In this document: one piece after another, positions 1 through 7,394 of the stretch | Layout of the letters: every line of letters starts with the position of its first letter | Position numbering within the stretch: position 1 is the first letter of the stretch | NCBI RefSeq assembly: GCF_047601025.1 | Contig: NZ_JASGJZ010000001.1 | Coordinates: 1,426,001-1,490,000 of the forward strand | From: Pseudorhodoferax sp047601025 | GTDB lineage: Bacteria; Pseudomonadota; Gammaproteobacteria; Burkholderiales; Burkholderiaceae_C | Length of the DNA: 64,000 nucleotides | Direction: 5' to 3' | The notes under the pieces: model-generated | What the model saw: the letters and a program-made list of their open reading frames with translations, nothing else | What the model was told of the DNA's origin: nothing | The model's database searches: none | Translations under genes and position numbers: made by a program

Positions 1-1087
1 CAATCGCATCCGGCTCGATGAAGGTGTCATCCGCGACGGCCCTGGCTGCGGTCACCCGGCTCGGCAAAGGACGAATCTGCGCGCCCCGCGCCATGAAGAC
101 ATCTACCGCGAACAGGAACTCGCTAGATTCGAGATGCTCCTGTCCGCGTTCCATCGCGTGACGCAAAGAGGGCCGGTGGCTGGGGTGCATTGCGACACCC
201 GTGGTCTCAAAAGCGACGAACTCGCCGGTGGCGATGCGCTTGCGGACGTCCTGCGGATCGTCGAGCAGGGGATGGGCGAAGGACGCTTGATGAAGCCAAA
301 CACCTACCCATGCGTGTCCCTGTTTGACGAGTACCACAGACCTCAGACCCGCCTGCTCCAGGCAGGAGCAGAAGAGCATGACCAAGTCCAGGCATGTGCC
401 AACCTTCGTCTCCAAGATGCGATCGGGCGTGCGAATCTTTTGGCCGTCGTTGCCGAAGGACGCTGGCGGCTCCGCGTACTGCAAGCCTTCTGCGGCGAGC
501 GTGCTGTAGATCGCCGAAACCTGCTTCCATACGACCTCTCGATTCTTCGATTGATAGCCGTCCATGGACAGCTCCGGGTGCGTCTTGCGCAACAACTGAG
601 AAGCCTTGCCCACAAGGACATCCACAGAAGGGTTGTTCGGCATCGAGAACGCAGCGAGCAACTCGGGCAGCGCTCGGGTCCCTGCCCACTGGTCATAGGC
701 CAAGACTTGCACCGGCCGCACCGCGCGCTGAAGCTCTTCACCCTGCACCGTGGCCACGGCTGTGATAGAGGCAGTCAGCCCTTCCTGCTGGTCCGAAAGA
801 AAGGCATGGTCCGCATGGAGATCAACTGGCGCGATAGTGCGTGACTCATGAGGGCCGAGCCTATCGAATCGGAGCTTTGCGCCCCTTGCGAATGACGGGT
901 TGCAAGAGAGCACCAACTCAATGCCACTCAGCGGCTCGTCGCCTCGGTTCGTTATTCGAATTGACCGGATGACGGGAACTGAGTTTTGAATAGAGGCATA
1001 GCCCACGGTGGCATCTGCTTCAATATCGATGACTAGACCGTCGGTCACGGTCAACTCGTCCGGCGCAAGAGTCGGGGGGGCGTCCAT
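1..1087 (-). CDS. DUF4011/SF1-helicase-type large protein, N-terminal part (partial)
   Basis: An uninterrupted reading frame of 362 codons runs from an ATG at 1087 off the left edge of the window. The visible part has an N-terminal beta-rich region (about residues 15-130, with SVPVIRSIRITNRGD) and a conserved block LAYDQWAGTRALPELLAAF (129-147). A transglutaminase-like core follows, with GTCLDL (Cys232) and GHAWVGVWL (His258). This order matches the N-terminus of very large DUF4011 proteins, which in full-length members continue into a superfamily 1 helicase and a nuclease-like C-terminus. Those domains lie outside the window, so helicase activity is inferred. Codon use is less GC-rich at third positions than in neighbouring genes, which suggests horizontal acquisition. 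Proteins of this class often occur in defence or mobile islands. Confidence 0.75.
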   Translation of the reverse strand, partial: MDAPPTLAPDELTVTDGLVIDIEADATVGYASIQNSVPVIRSIRITNRGDEPLSGIELVLSCNPSFARGAKLRFDRLGPHESRTIAPVDLHADHAFLSDQQEGLTASITAVATVQGEELQRAVRPVQVLAYDQWAGTRALPELLAAFSMPNNPSVDVLVGKASQLLRKTHPELSMDGYQSKNREVVWKQVSAIYSTLAAEGLQYAEPPASFGNDGQKIRTPDRILETKVGTCLDLVMLFCSCLEQAGLRSVVLVKQGHAWVGVWLHQASFAHPLLDDPQDVRKRIATGEFVAFETTGVAMHPSHRPSLRHAMERGQEHLESSEFLFAVDVFMARGAQIRPLPSRVTAARAVADDTFIEPDAI

Positions 1088-1725
1088 TCGTCGTCCTTAG
1101 TGCTCTTATGAATGTAACGTTTGCACACAAATGGCGCACCGGAAATACCCATTGAACGTTCGGCACATCTGCTGATGCACGGAGTCTCTGAGCGCTCAAA
1201 TGTGAAAAATGTCACGCCACATGATCTTGCGTCGCACAATCTTGCGTCATGTTCTTGCCATCGGCATTTGCAGTAGTCAACGCCCCGGGAGCCGTCTCCA
1301 CTGCCGTGCCGGCCCCGTCTGCAGCCTCCGCCGCAGCCGGCCGTTAGGGCGTGGGAATCAAGCCGTGCTGGCAGCTGCGCATTCCACAATTGCTGCTGTG
1401 GGTGCAAGCCGGTCTTGTCGCTGCTGCCGGTCAAAGCAGTCCTTCACCAACGGGGGCGCGACCGGCAGTTCGCAGCCTGCAGCAGTCACATAGCCCGTCG
1501 TCCCACCGGATTGTTCTTGGCCTCCGCCCGAAAAATCCGCACGCACTGTTCGCGGTCCTCATTTGCCTCCACCCAGACCAGGCACCCACGTCTCACGACA
1601 TACGCCCCGCCGCCGCGAACCGGACCACCACCGCGTTTACGATGCACCCCCGCCCCAGGAGCCCGCATGCCCCTCGCCTCCGACCACGCCCCCACCACCG
1701 CGCGCCCCAGCGCCGCGCCGCAGCC
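1088..1725. other. Gene-poor junction between atypical DNA and the core chromosome
   Basis: No convincing gene is seen here. The first part (to about 1260) is comparatively AT-rich and probably holds the promoter of the leftward DUF4011-type gene. A short minus-strand stretch (1486-1602) reads like conserved protein (GCLVWVEANEDREQ, then CVRIFRAEA) but has only a possible GTG start and stops after 36 codons. It may be a gene fragment. From about 1640 the composition becomes that of the GC-rich chromosome, and the amidase frame is open. Confidence 0.4.
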
Positions 1726-3066
1726 ATGACGCGCCCCGTGATCGCCGCCATGCGCGCGCGGCTCGACGCCGGCGGCACCTCGCACGAGGCGCTCGTCGAC
1801 CAGGCGCTCGCGGGCGCCGCCGCGCCGGCCGCCGAGCACGTGTTCACCCGGCTCTACGCCGACGCCGCGCTGGCCGCCGCGCGCCACGCCGATGCCGCGC
1901 GCCGCGCCGGCGTGCGGCCGCCGCCGCTGGCCGGCCTGCCGGTATCCGTCAAGGACCTGTACGACGTGGCCGGCGAGACCACGCTGGCCGGTTCCGTGGT
2001 GCGCCGTGGCGCGCCGCCCGCCGCCGGCGACAGCCTGGCCGTGCAGCGCCTGCGCGCGCAGGGCGCGGCCATCGTCGGGCGGACCAACATGACCGAGTTC
2101 GCGTTCTCCGGCGTGGGCATCAACCCGCACTACGGCACGCCGCGCAACCCGGCCGACCCCGGCGTGGCGCGCATCCCGGGCGGCTCCTCCTCCGGCGCGG
2201 CGGTGGCGGTGGCGCTGGGCCTGTCGGTGCTGGGCCTGGGCTCGGACACCGGCGGCTCGATCCGCATCCCGGCCGCGCTGTGCGGCATCGTCGGCTTCAA
2301 GAGCACGCAGGCGCGCACGCCGCGCACCGGCGCGTTCCCGCTGTCGCGCACGCTGGACACGGTGTGCGCGATGGCGCGCTCGGTGGACGACTGCCTGGCG
2401 GCCGACGCCGCGCTGGCCGACGCGCCGCTGGCGGTGCGCCGCCGCCCGCTGCAAGGCCTGCGCCTGGCCGTGCCGCGCACGCTGATGTTCGACGACATCG
2501 AGGCGCCCGTGGCCCAGGCCTTCGAGCGCGCCGTGGCGCGCCTGTCTGCGGCCGGCGCCATCGTCGTCGACACCACGCTGGCCGAACTGGCCGAGATCGC
2601 GCGGATCAACGCGCCGGGCGGCTTCTCGCCCATCGAGGCCGCGGCCGTGCACCGCGACGCCATCGCCACGCGCCGCGCCGAGTTCGACCCGCGCGTGGCC
2701 GCGCGCATCGCGCTGGGCCTGTCGGTCGGCGCGGCCGACTACATCGCGATGCAGGACCGGCGCCGCGACTGGATCGCGCGCATGGAGCAGGCGCTGCAGG
2801 GCTTCGACGCGCTGCTGTGCCCCACCGTGCCCATCGTGGCGCCGCCGATCGACGCGCTGGCCGCGGACGACGCCTTCTTCCGCGCCAACGGCCTGCTGCT
2901 GCGCAACACCTTCGCCGTCAACTTCCTGGACGGCTGCGCGTTCAGCCTGCCCTGCCACGCGCCGGGCGACCTGCCGGTGGGGCTGATGCTGGCCTCGGTG
3001 CACGGCGACGACGCGCGGCTGGCGGCGGTGGCGCTGGCGGTGGAGGCGGCGCTGGCGCCGCGCTGA
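1726..3066 (+). CDS. Amidase-signature family amidase
   Basis: A 446-residue amidase-signature enzyme, predicted to be cytoplasmic, that hydrolyses an amide to acid and ammonia. The Ser-cisSer-Lys triad is readable: Lys76 in SVKDLYD, Ser154 in GGSSSG and Ser178 in DTGGSIR. The 78- and 24-residue spacings are those usual for the family. The substrate cannot be told; related enzymes act on aryl or aliphatic amides, indoleacetamide or allophanate. The frame is open further upstream (ATG at 1642), but that extension is low-complexity Pro/Arg/His sequence, so ATG 1726 (MTRPVIAAMRARL) is preferred. Neither start has a clear ribosome binding site. The gene is convergent with the RidA-like gene and only a few bases from it. 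Confidence 0.85.
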   Translation: MTRPVIAAMRARLDAGGTSHEALVDQALAGAAAPAAEHVFTRLYADAALAAARHADAARRAGVRPPPLAGLPVSVKDLYDVAGETTLAGSVVRRGAPPAAGDSLAVQRLRAQGAAIVGRTNMTEFAFSGVGINPHYGTPRNPADPGVARIPGGSSSGAAVAVALGLSVLGLGSDTGGSIRIPAALCGIVGFKSTQARTPRTGAFPLSRTLDTVCAMARSVDDCLAADAALADAPLAVRRRPLQGLRLAVPRTLMFDDIEAPVAQAFERAVARLSAAGAIVVDTTLAELAEIARINAPGGFSPIEAAAVHRDAIATRRAEFDPRVAARIALGLSVGAADYIAMQDRRRDWIARMEQALQGFDALLCPTVPIVAPPIDALAADDAFFRANGLLLRNTFAVNFLDGCAFSLPCHAPGDLPVGLMLASVHGDDARLAAVALAVEAALAPR

Positions 3067-3462
3067 TCAGCTGCCGGCCGGCGGCCGCCGCGCCGTCACC
3101 TCGATCTCGATCTTCATGCGCGGATCGACCAGCCCGGCGCTGATCATCATCGCGGCCGGCTTGACCTCGCCCAGGTACCGGCGCATCACCGGCCAGCACT
3201 GCGGGAACAGGCTGGCGTCGGGCAGCACGTAGGTCACGCGCACCACGTCCGCCAGGCTGCCGCCGGCCTGCGCCAGCGCGGCGGCGATGTTGCGAAAGCA
3301 CTGCTCGGCCTGCGCCACGATGTCGCCGGCGATGGTCATCGCGGCGTAGTCGAAGCCGGTGGTGCCGGAGACGAAGATCCATTCGCCGTCGACGACGGCG
3401 CGCGAATAGGCCATCTGTTCCTCGAACGTCGAGCCGGAGCTGATGCGGATGCGTGCAGGCAT
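3067..3462 (-). CDS. RidA/YjgF-family protein, probably not an imine deaminase
   Basis: A 131-residue single-domain protein of the RidA (YjgF/YER057c) family, whose classical members are trimeric 2-iminopropanoate deaminases. Family features include the N-terminal YSRAVVDGEWIFVSG segment and the C-terminal KIEIEV strand. Aligned by eye with E. coli RidA, the catalytic Arg105 position (PARS in E. coli) is an alanine here (KPAAMM). This places it in a Rid subgroup without the deaminase arginine, so its reaction is unknown. The start at 3462 has a good ribosome binding site (GAGGGA). It is divergent from creB. Confidence 0.85.
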   Translation of the reverse strand: MPARIRISSGSTFEEQMAYSRAVVDGEWIFVSGTTGFDYAAMTIAGDIVAQAEQCFRNIAAALAQAGGSLADVVRVTYVLPDASLFPQCWPVMRRYLGEVKPAAMMISAGLVDPRMKIEIEVTARRPPAGS

Positions 3463-3555
3463 GGGTTCCCTCGATGCGCCGGCGGCACGGCATGGACGGG
3501 ATCGCCGCGGCGCGCAGCATACGCGGCCGCCGGGCGGCCTGATTACCATGCGCCC

Positions 3556-4332
3556 ATGTCCGCTCCCGCCCCCGTCGCGCGCGCCCGCATCCTGATCGCC
3601 GAGGACGAGTCCGGCATCGCCGACACGCTGTGCTACGTGCTGCGCGCCGACGGCTACGAGCCGGTGTGGTGCGCCACCGCCGGCGAGGCGCTGGCGCAGT
3701 TCGGCGCCCGTCCGCCGGCGCTGGCGATCCTGGACGTGGGCCTGCCCGACATGAACGGCTTCGAGCTGTTCCGCCGGCTGCACGAGCTGCCCGGCGCCGA
3801 GGCCGTGCCCATGCTGTTCCTGACCGCGCGCAGCGACGAGATCGACCGCGTGGTCGGCCTGGAGCTGGGCGCGGACGACTACGTCGCCAAGCCGTTCTCG
3901 CCGCGCGAGCTGGTGGCGCGCGTGCGCACCATCCTGCGCCGCAGCGCGCGCGCCGATGCGGCGGTGCCCGTGCCCGCGTCCGCACCCGCGCCTGCATCCG
4001 CGCCGGCCGCGCCGCCGGTGTTCCAGGTCGACGGCGAGCGCCGCCGCATCCGCTACTACGGCCGCGCGCTGGAGCTGTCGCGCTACGAGTACCGGCTGCT
4101 GGCGCTGCTGGTGCAGCGGCCCGGCCGCGTCTACACGCGCGAGGAGCTGCTGGACATGGTCTGGGACGACCACGCGCAGAGCCTGGACCGCACCGTGGAC
4201 GCGCACGTGAAGACGCTGCGCGCCAAGCTCAAGGCGGTCGCGCCCGGGGTCGAGGCGATCCGCACGCTGCGCGGCGTGGGCTACGCGCTGCACGAGGACC
4301 TGCCGCCCGCTTCCGCCCGCGCGCCGTCGTGA
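3556..4332 (+). CDS. creB: CreB response regulator (OmpR family)
   Basis: A 258-residue OmpR/PhoB-type response regulator. The receiver domain (about 10-125) has the acidic pocket AEDE at 15-18, the phosphorylation Asp60 in ILDVGLPD and the switch lysine in VAKPFSPRE. A winged-helix DNA-binding domain follows (about 150-245). Blocks such as GIADTL, ILDVGLPD with GFELF, LFLTARS and GADDYVAKPFSPRE match E. coli CreB closely. An Ala/Pro-rich linker (about 130-147) is longer than usual. The stop overlaps the GTG start of creC by 4 bases, so the two are co-translated. CreB recognises TTCAC-N6-TTCAC tags, and such a tag lies 3.7 kb downstream at 7290. No creD is present. Confidence 0.9.
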   Translation: MSAPAPVARARILIAEDESGIADTLCYVLRADGYEPVWCATAGEALAQFGARPPALAILDVGLPDMNGFELFRRLHELPGAEAVPMLFLTARSDEIDRVVGLELGADDYVAKPFSPRELVARVRTILRRSARADAAVPVPASAPAPASAPAAPPVFQVDGERRRIRYYGRALELSRYEYRLLALLVQRPGRVYTREELLDMVWDDHAQSLDRTVDAHVKTLRAKLKAVAPGVEAIRTLRGVGYALHEDLPPASARAPS

Positions 4333-5777
4333 GCCGCCGCACGCGCATCTTCCTCGGCATCCTGGCGATCTACTGCGCGGGCATCGCCTTCCTGCTGTTC
4401 CGCGTGGTCGGCGACATCGATCCACGCTACCGCGAGTCGGCCGAGGAGTCGCTGGTGGACACGGCCAACCTGCTGGCCAGCCTGATCGAGCAGGACGTGC
4501 AGGGCGAGCGCATCGACGCCGCGCGGCTGGCGCCGCTGGTGCAGTCGCTCTACGCGCGCCAGTTCGACGCGCAGATCTACGGCCTGCGCAAGACGCGCGT
4601 GGAACTGCGCGTCTACGTGACCGACGCCGAGGGCCGCGTGCTGTTCGACGCCGACCGGCAGGGCACCAACCGCCACCTGGGCGAGGACTTCATCGGCTGG
4701 CGCGACGTGCGCTACACGCTGGACGGCCTGTACGGCGCGCGCACCTCGCGCGACGCGGCCAACGACCCGGCCAGCTCGGTCATGTACGTGGCCGCGCCGA
4801 TCCGGAGCCGCGACCGCGTGACCATCGGCGTGGTCAGCGTCGGCAAGCCGCTGCAGAGCTTCGGCCGCTTCGTGCAGGACGCGCGCTGGCGCACCATCTG
4901 GGTCGGCGTGGGCTCGGCCGCGGCGCTGCTGGTGCTGTCGCTGATCGTCTCGGCCTGGCTGGTGCGCCCGTTCGGCCTGGTGCGCGACTACCTGGCCTGG
5001 GCGCGCGGCCAGCCGCGGCTGCGGCCCGGCCCGATGCTGCGCCATGCCGCGGCGCTGCTGCGCGCCGGCGTGCACGAGACGCGCGACGCGCTGACCGGCC
5101 GCAACACCGTGGCCGACCACGTGGCCACGCTGACGCACGAGATCAAGAGCCCGCTGTCGGCGATCCGCGGCGCGGCCGAGCTGCTGGAGGACGCGGCCAT
5201 GCCGGCGCCGGAGCGCGAGCGCTTCCTGGCCCACATCGCGCGCGAGACGCAGCGCATCCAGGAGATCGTCGACCGCATGATGGAACTGACCGCGCTGGAG
5301 AGCCGCCGCGTGCTGGCGCACGCCCGGGCCGTGCCGCTGGCGCCGCTGCTGGAGGAGCTGGCCGCCGGCCACCAGGCGGCCGCGGCGGCGCGCGGGCTGC
5401 GCATCGAACTGGCGCTCGCAGCGCGGCCCACGGCCTGGGGCGACCCGTTCCTGCTGCGCCGCGCCGTCAGCAACCTGCTGGCCAACGCGCTGGACTTCGC
5501 GCCGGCCGGCACGGCGGTGGCGCTGGCGCTCGACGCCGACGGCCGCCAGGCCCGCATCACCGTGCGCGACCACGGCCCCGGCATCCCGGACTACGCGCGC
5601 CACCGCGTGTTCGAGAAGTTCTATTCGCTGGCGCGGCCCGCCAGCGGCAAGAAGAGCACCGGCCTGGGCCTGGCCTTCGTGCGCGAGATCGCGCAGCAGC
5701 ACGGCGGGCAGGCGCGGCTGGAGAACGCGGCCGGCGGCGGCGCGCTGGCCACGCTGGTGCTGCCGCTGATGCGGTAG
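4329..5777 (+). CDS. creC: CreC sensor histidine kinase
   Basis: A 482-residue inner-membrane histidine kinase, the partner of CreB. There is an N-terminal membrane segment (about 6-26), a periplasmic CreC-type sensor region (about 27-190), a second membrane segment (about 190-215), then a dimerisation domain with His270 in THEIKSPLSAIRGAAELL. The HATPase domain carries NLLANALDFAP, DHGPGIP and STGLGLAFVREIA. It starts with GTG inside the creB stop codon. In enterobacteria CreC responds to carbon metabolism; in Aeromonas and Pseudomonas the CreBC/BlrAB pair responds to cell-wall damage by beta-lactams. The adjacent beta-lactamase-fold protein and peptidoglycan polymerase favour an envelope role here (inference). 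Confidence 0.9.
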   Translation: MSRRTRIFLGILAIYCAGIAFLLFRVVGDIDPRYRESAEESLVDTANLLASLIEQDVQGERIDAARLAPLVQSLYARQFDAQIYGLRKTRVELRVYVTDAEGRVLFDADRQGTNRHLGEDFIGWRDVRYTLDGLYGARTSRDAANDPASSVMYVAAPIRSRDRVTIGVVSVGKPLQSFGRFVQDARWRTIWVGVGSAAALLVLSLIVSAWLVRPFGLVRDYLAWARGQPRLRPGPMLRHAAALLRAGVHETRDALTGRNTVADHVATLTHEIKSPLSAIRGAAELLEDAAMPAPERERFLAHIARETQRIQEIVDRMMELTALESRRVLAHARAVPLAPLLEELAAGHQAAAAARGLRIELALAARPTAWGDPFLLRRAVSNLLANALDFAPAGTAVALALDADGRQARITVRDHGPGIPDYARHRVFEKFYSLARPASGKKSTGLGLAFVREIAQQHGGQARLENAAGGGALATLVLPLMR

Positions 5778-5816
5778 GGCGGTGCCGGCGGGGCACGGGC
5801 GCGGGTGCGGCAACCG

Positions 5817-7217
5817 CTACTCGCGCACGGCCCGCATCTGCTGGCCGCCCTGGAACAGCAGCAGCGCCGGCGGCACGCCCTGCTCGCCTTCGAACGCTAC
5901 CTCCAGCGGCGTCACGCGCGCGAAGAAGCGCCGCGGCCCCTGGGCGAACAGCTCGAACTCGCCCTGCCCGGTGGCCTGCGCGAACAGGCGCGCGCCCTCG
6001 GCGCGCAGCTGCAGCTTGAACTGCGGCGTGAACGCGTACACGCCCGTCAGCGGCGCCACGGCGTCGGCGGGCAGTTCCATGGCCGCTTGCCGCGTGGCGG
6101 CGAAGTCCTTGGGCGGCACCTCGGGCGCCGCCAGGTGCAGCGCCAGGTCGCCGACCTCGGTGGCCGCGCCGGACAGCACGGCCGCGGCCGTGCGGCGCAC
6201 CGGGTCCAGCCACAGCGAGGCGGCGAAACCGGCCGTGGCACCCTCGTGGTTGAACAGCGTGCGCCCGTCCAGCGGCGCCAGCAGCCAGGCCAGCCCGACC
6301 GGGTTGATCGGTCCCGGGCCGTCGCCATGGCGCTGCAGGCACAGCGTGAAGGCCGGCTGCAGCGGGTGCTCGAACGCGCCCAGCGCGGCCTGCGCATAGC
6401 GCTGCAGGCCGCGCGTGCAGCCCAGCAGCGCGCCGGCCCCGGCCATGGCCGGCTCGAAGTGCCAGGGGCCGGCGGGCCGGCCGTCGGCGTCGTGGCCCTG
6501 CACCGTGCGGCGGCCGGCCGGCGCCGCGAAGCCGATGTCGGCCGCCAGCCCCAACGGCTGCAGCACACGGCGCGCGAGCAAGGCGGGGTAGTCGCCGGCG
6601 CCGGCGCGCAGGGCCAGCGCCTGGCCCAGCAGGCCATAGCCCAGGTTGGAATAGGCGTACTGCGTGTCGCGCGGCCGGCTGCCGCGCCAGCCGCGCAGGA
6701 ACAGCGCCATCTCGCGCCAGCCGTAGCCGGCATACGGGTCTGCGGCGCCGGCCGTCAGCAGGTTGCCGGGCAGGCGCGGCAGGCCGCTGCGGTGCGTGGC
6801 CAGGTCACGCCAGCGCAATGGCTGGTCCCGGCTGTCGCGCAGCCGCAGGCCGTCGGGCAGCACGTCCTCGACCGCGTCGTCGAGCCGGATCTCGCCGCGC
6901 ACCACGGCATCGGCCAGCAGCAGCGCCGTGAAGGTCTTCGTGATCGAGCCCAGCGCGAACAGGTCGAGCGCGTCCGGCAGCGGGCCGCGCACGGCCGCGC
7001 TGCCATGCTCGGCCTGGCCTTGGCGGATGCGCATCGCGGCCAGCGCGACGCCCTGGTGCTGCAGGCGCCGGGCCAGCAGCGGCCCCAGCGGCCCTTCGGA
7101 ACGCGGCGTCGGCGCCGCCTGGGCCAGCGACGGCCCGGGCCAGGCGCCCTGCAGCGCCAGCGCGGCGGCGGCCTTCAGGCTGGTGCGGCGGGTCGGAACA
7201 AGCGCAGAAGTCATCAT
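5817..7217 (-). CDS. Exported serine beta-lactamase-fold hydrolase (class C/AmpH-like)
   Basis: A 466-residue member of the serine beta-lactamase/DD-peptidase superfamily (COG1680 type). The N-terminus PTRRTSLKAAAALAL followed by SLAQA looks like a Tat or Sec signal peptide. Active-site motifs are readable: S91-I-T-K94 (SxxK), Y189-S-N191 (YxN) and H324-E-G326 in place of KTG. The C-terminal 120 residues form a lipocalin-like or accessory domain common in this group. HEG rather than KTG fits a periplasmic esterase or D-amino peptidase at least as well as a true beta-lactamase. The gene converges with creBC and diverges from the VIT/exosortase operon across the cre-tag region. Members of this superfamily are classic CreB/BlrA targets. 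Confidence 0.85.
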   Translation of the reverse strand: MMTSALVPTRRTSLKAAAALALQGAWPGPSLAQAAPTPRSEGPLGPLLARRLQHQGVALAAMRIRQGQAEHGSAAVRGPLPDALDLFALGSITKTFTALLLADAVVRGEIRLDDAVEDVLPDGLRLRDSRDQPLRWRDLATHRSGLPRLPGNLLTAGAADPYAGYGWREMALFLRGWRGSRPRDTQYAYSNLGYGLLGQALALRAGAGDYPALLARRVLQPLGLAADIGFAAPAGRRTVQGHDADGRPAGPWHFEPAMAGAGALLGCTRGLQRYAQAALGAFEHPLQPAFTLCLQRHGDGPGPINPVGLAWLLAPLDGRTLFNHEGATAGFAASLWLDPVRRTAAAVLSGAATEVGDLALHLAAPEVPPKDFAATRQAAMELPADAVAPLTGVYAFTPQFKLQLRAEGARLFAQATGQGEFELFAQGPRRFFARVTPLEVAFEGEQGVPPALLLFQGGQQMRAVRE

Positions 7218-7252
7218 GGCGAGCGTCGGCTGGCGGCAACGGCCCCGCAGTG

Positions 7253-7274
7253 TAGAAGCAGGCTAGAAGCAGGC
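7253..7274. repeat. Perfect 11-base tandem duplication upstream of the beta-lactamase-fold gene
   Basis: TAGAAGCAGGC occurs twice back to back (7253-7263 and 7264-7274), 36 bases from the start of the leftward gene. A weak leftward -10-like TACACT overlaps its left end (7249-7254 read on the minus strand). It may be a regulator binding repeat or a simple duplication. Confidence 0.5.
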
Positions 7275-7289
7275 CGGCGTCACCGGCAC

Positions 7290-7305
7290 TTCACACAGGC
7301 TTCAC
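7290..7305 (+). promoter_or_regulatory. cre tag (CreB binding site)
   Basis: The sequence TTCAC ACAGGC TTCAC is a perfect match to the cre/blr tag TTCAC-N6-TTCAC recognised by phosphorylated CreB/BlrA. It lies in the divergent intergenic region, 90 bases before the VIT-domain gene and 73 bases before the beta-lactamase-fold gene. Its plus-strand direction is the one usual for activation of a rightward gene. creBC itself lies in the same locus, which makes a chance match unlikely. Confidence 0.75.
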
Positions 7306-7394
7306 AGACGCGGCAAGGCTTCGAACGGCCTTCTCACGCGCCGCCCACAGTCCGCGGCGTGCAGCTTCGCACGGCAACCCAGCGGCGGACACCC

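Noticed and set aside
134..844. Long plus-strand open frame at the left edge
   Set aside because: The minus-strand frame through the same bases is open for 362 codons and encodes conserved DUF4011-type motifs; the plus frame has no recognisable domain.
5817..7217. Calling the serine hydrolase a true AmpC beta-lactamase
   Set aside because: The third motif is HEG instead of KTG, and a C-terminal accessory domain is present; a general beta-lactamase-fold hydrolase is the safer call.
7290..7305. cre tag as a chance sequence
   Set aside because: Exact spacing and sequence, intergenic position and the adjacent creBC genes make chance unlikely; kept as a regulatory site.
5805..7394. In-frame upstream extension of the VIT/vWA protein to more than 1,200 residues
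   Set aside because: The extension is antisense to the beta-lactamase-fold gene, is Arg/Gln-rich without domains, and the signal peptide begins at ATG 7395.
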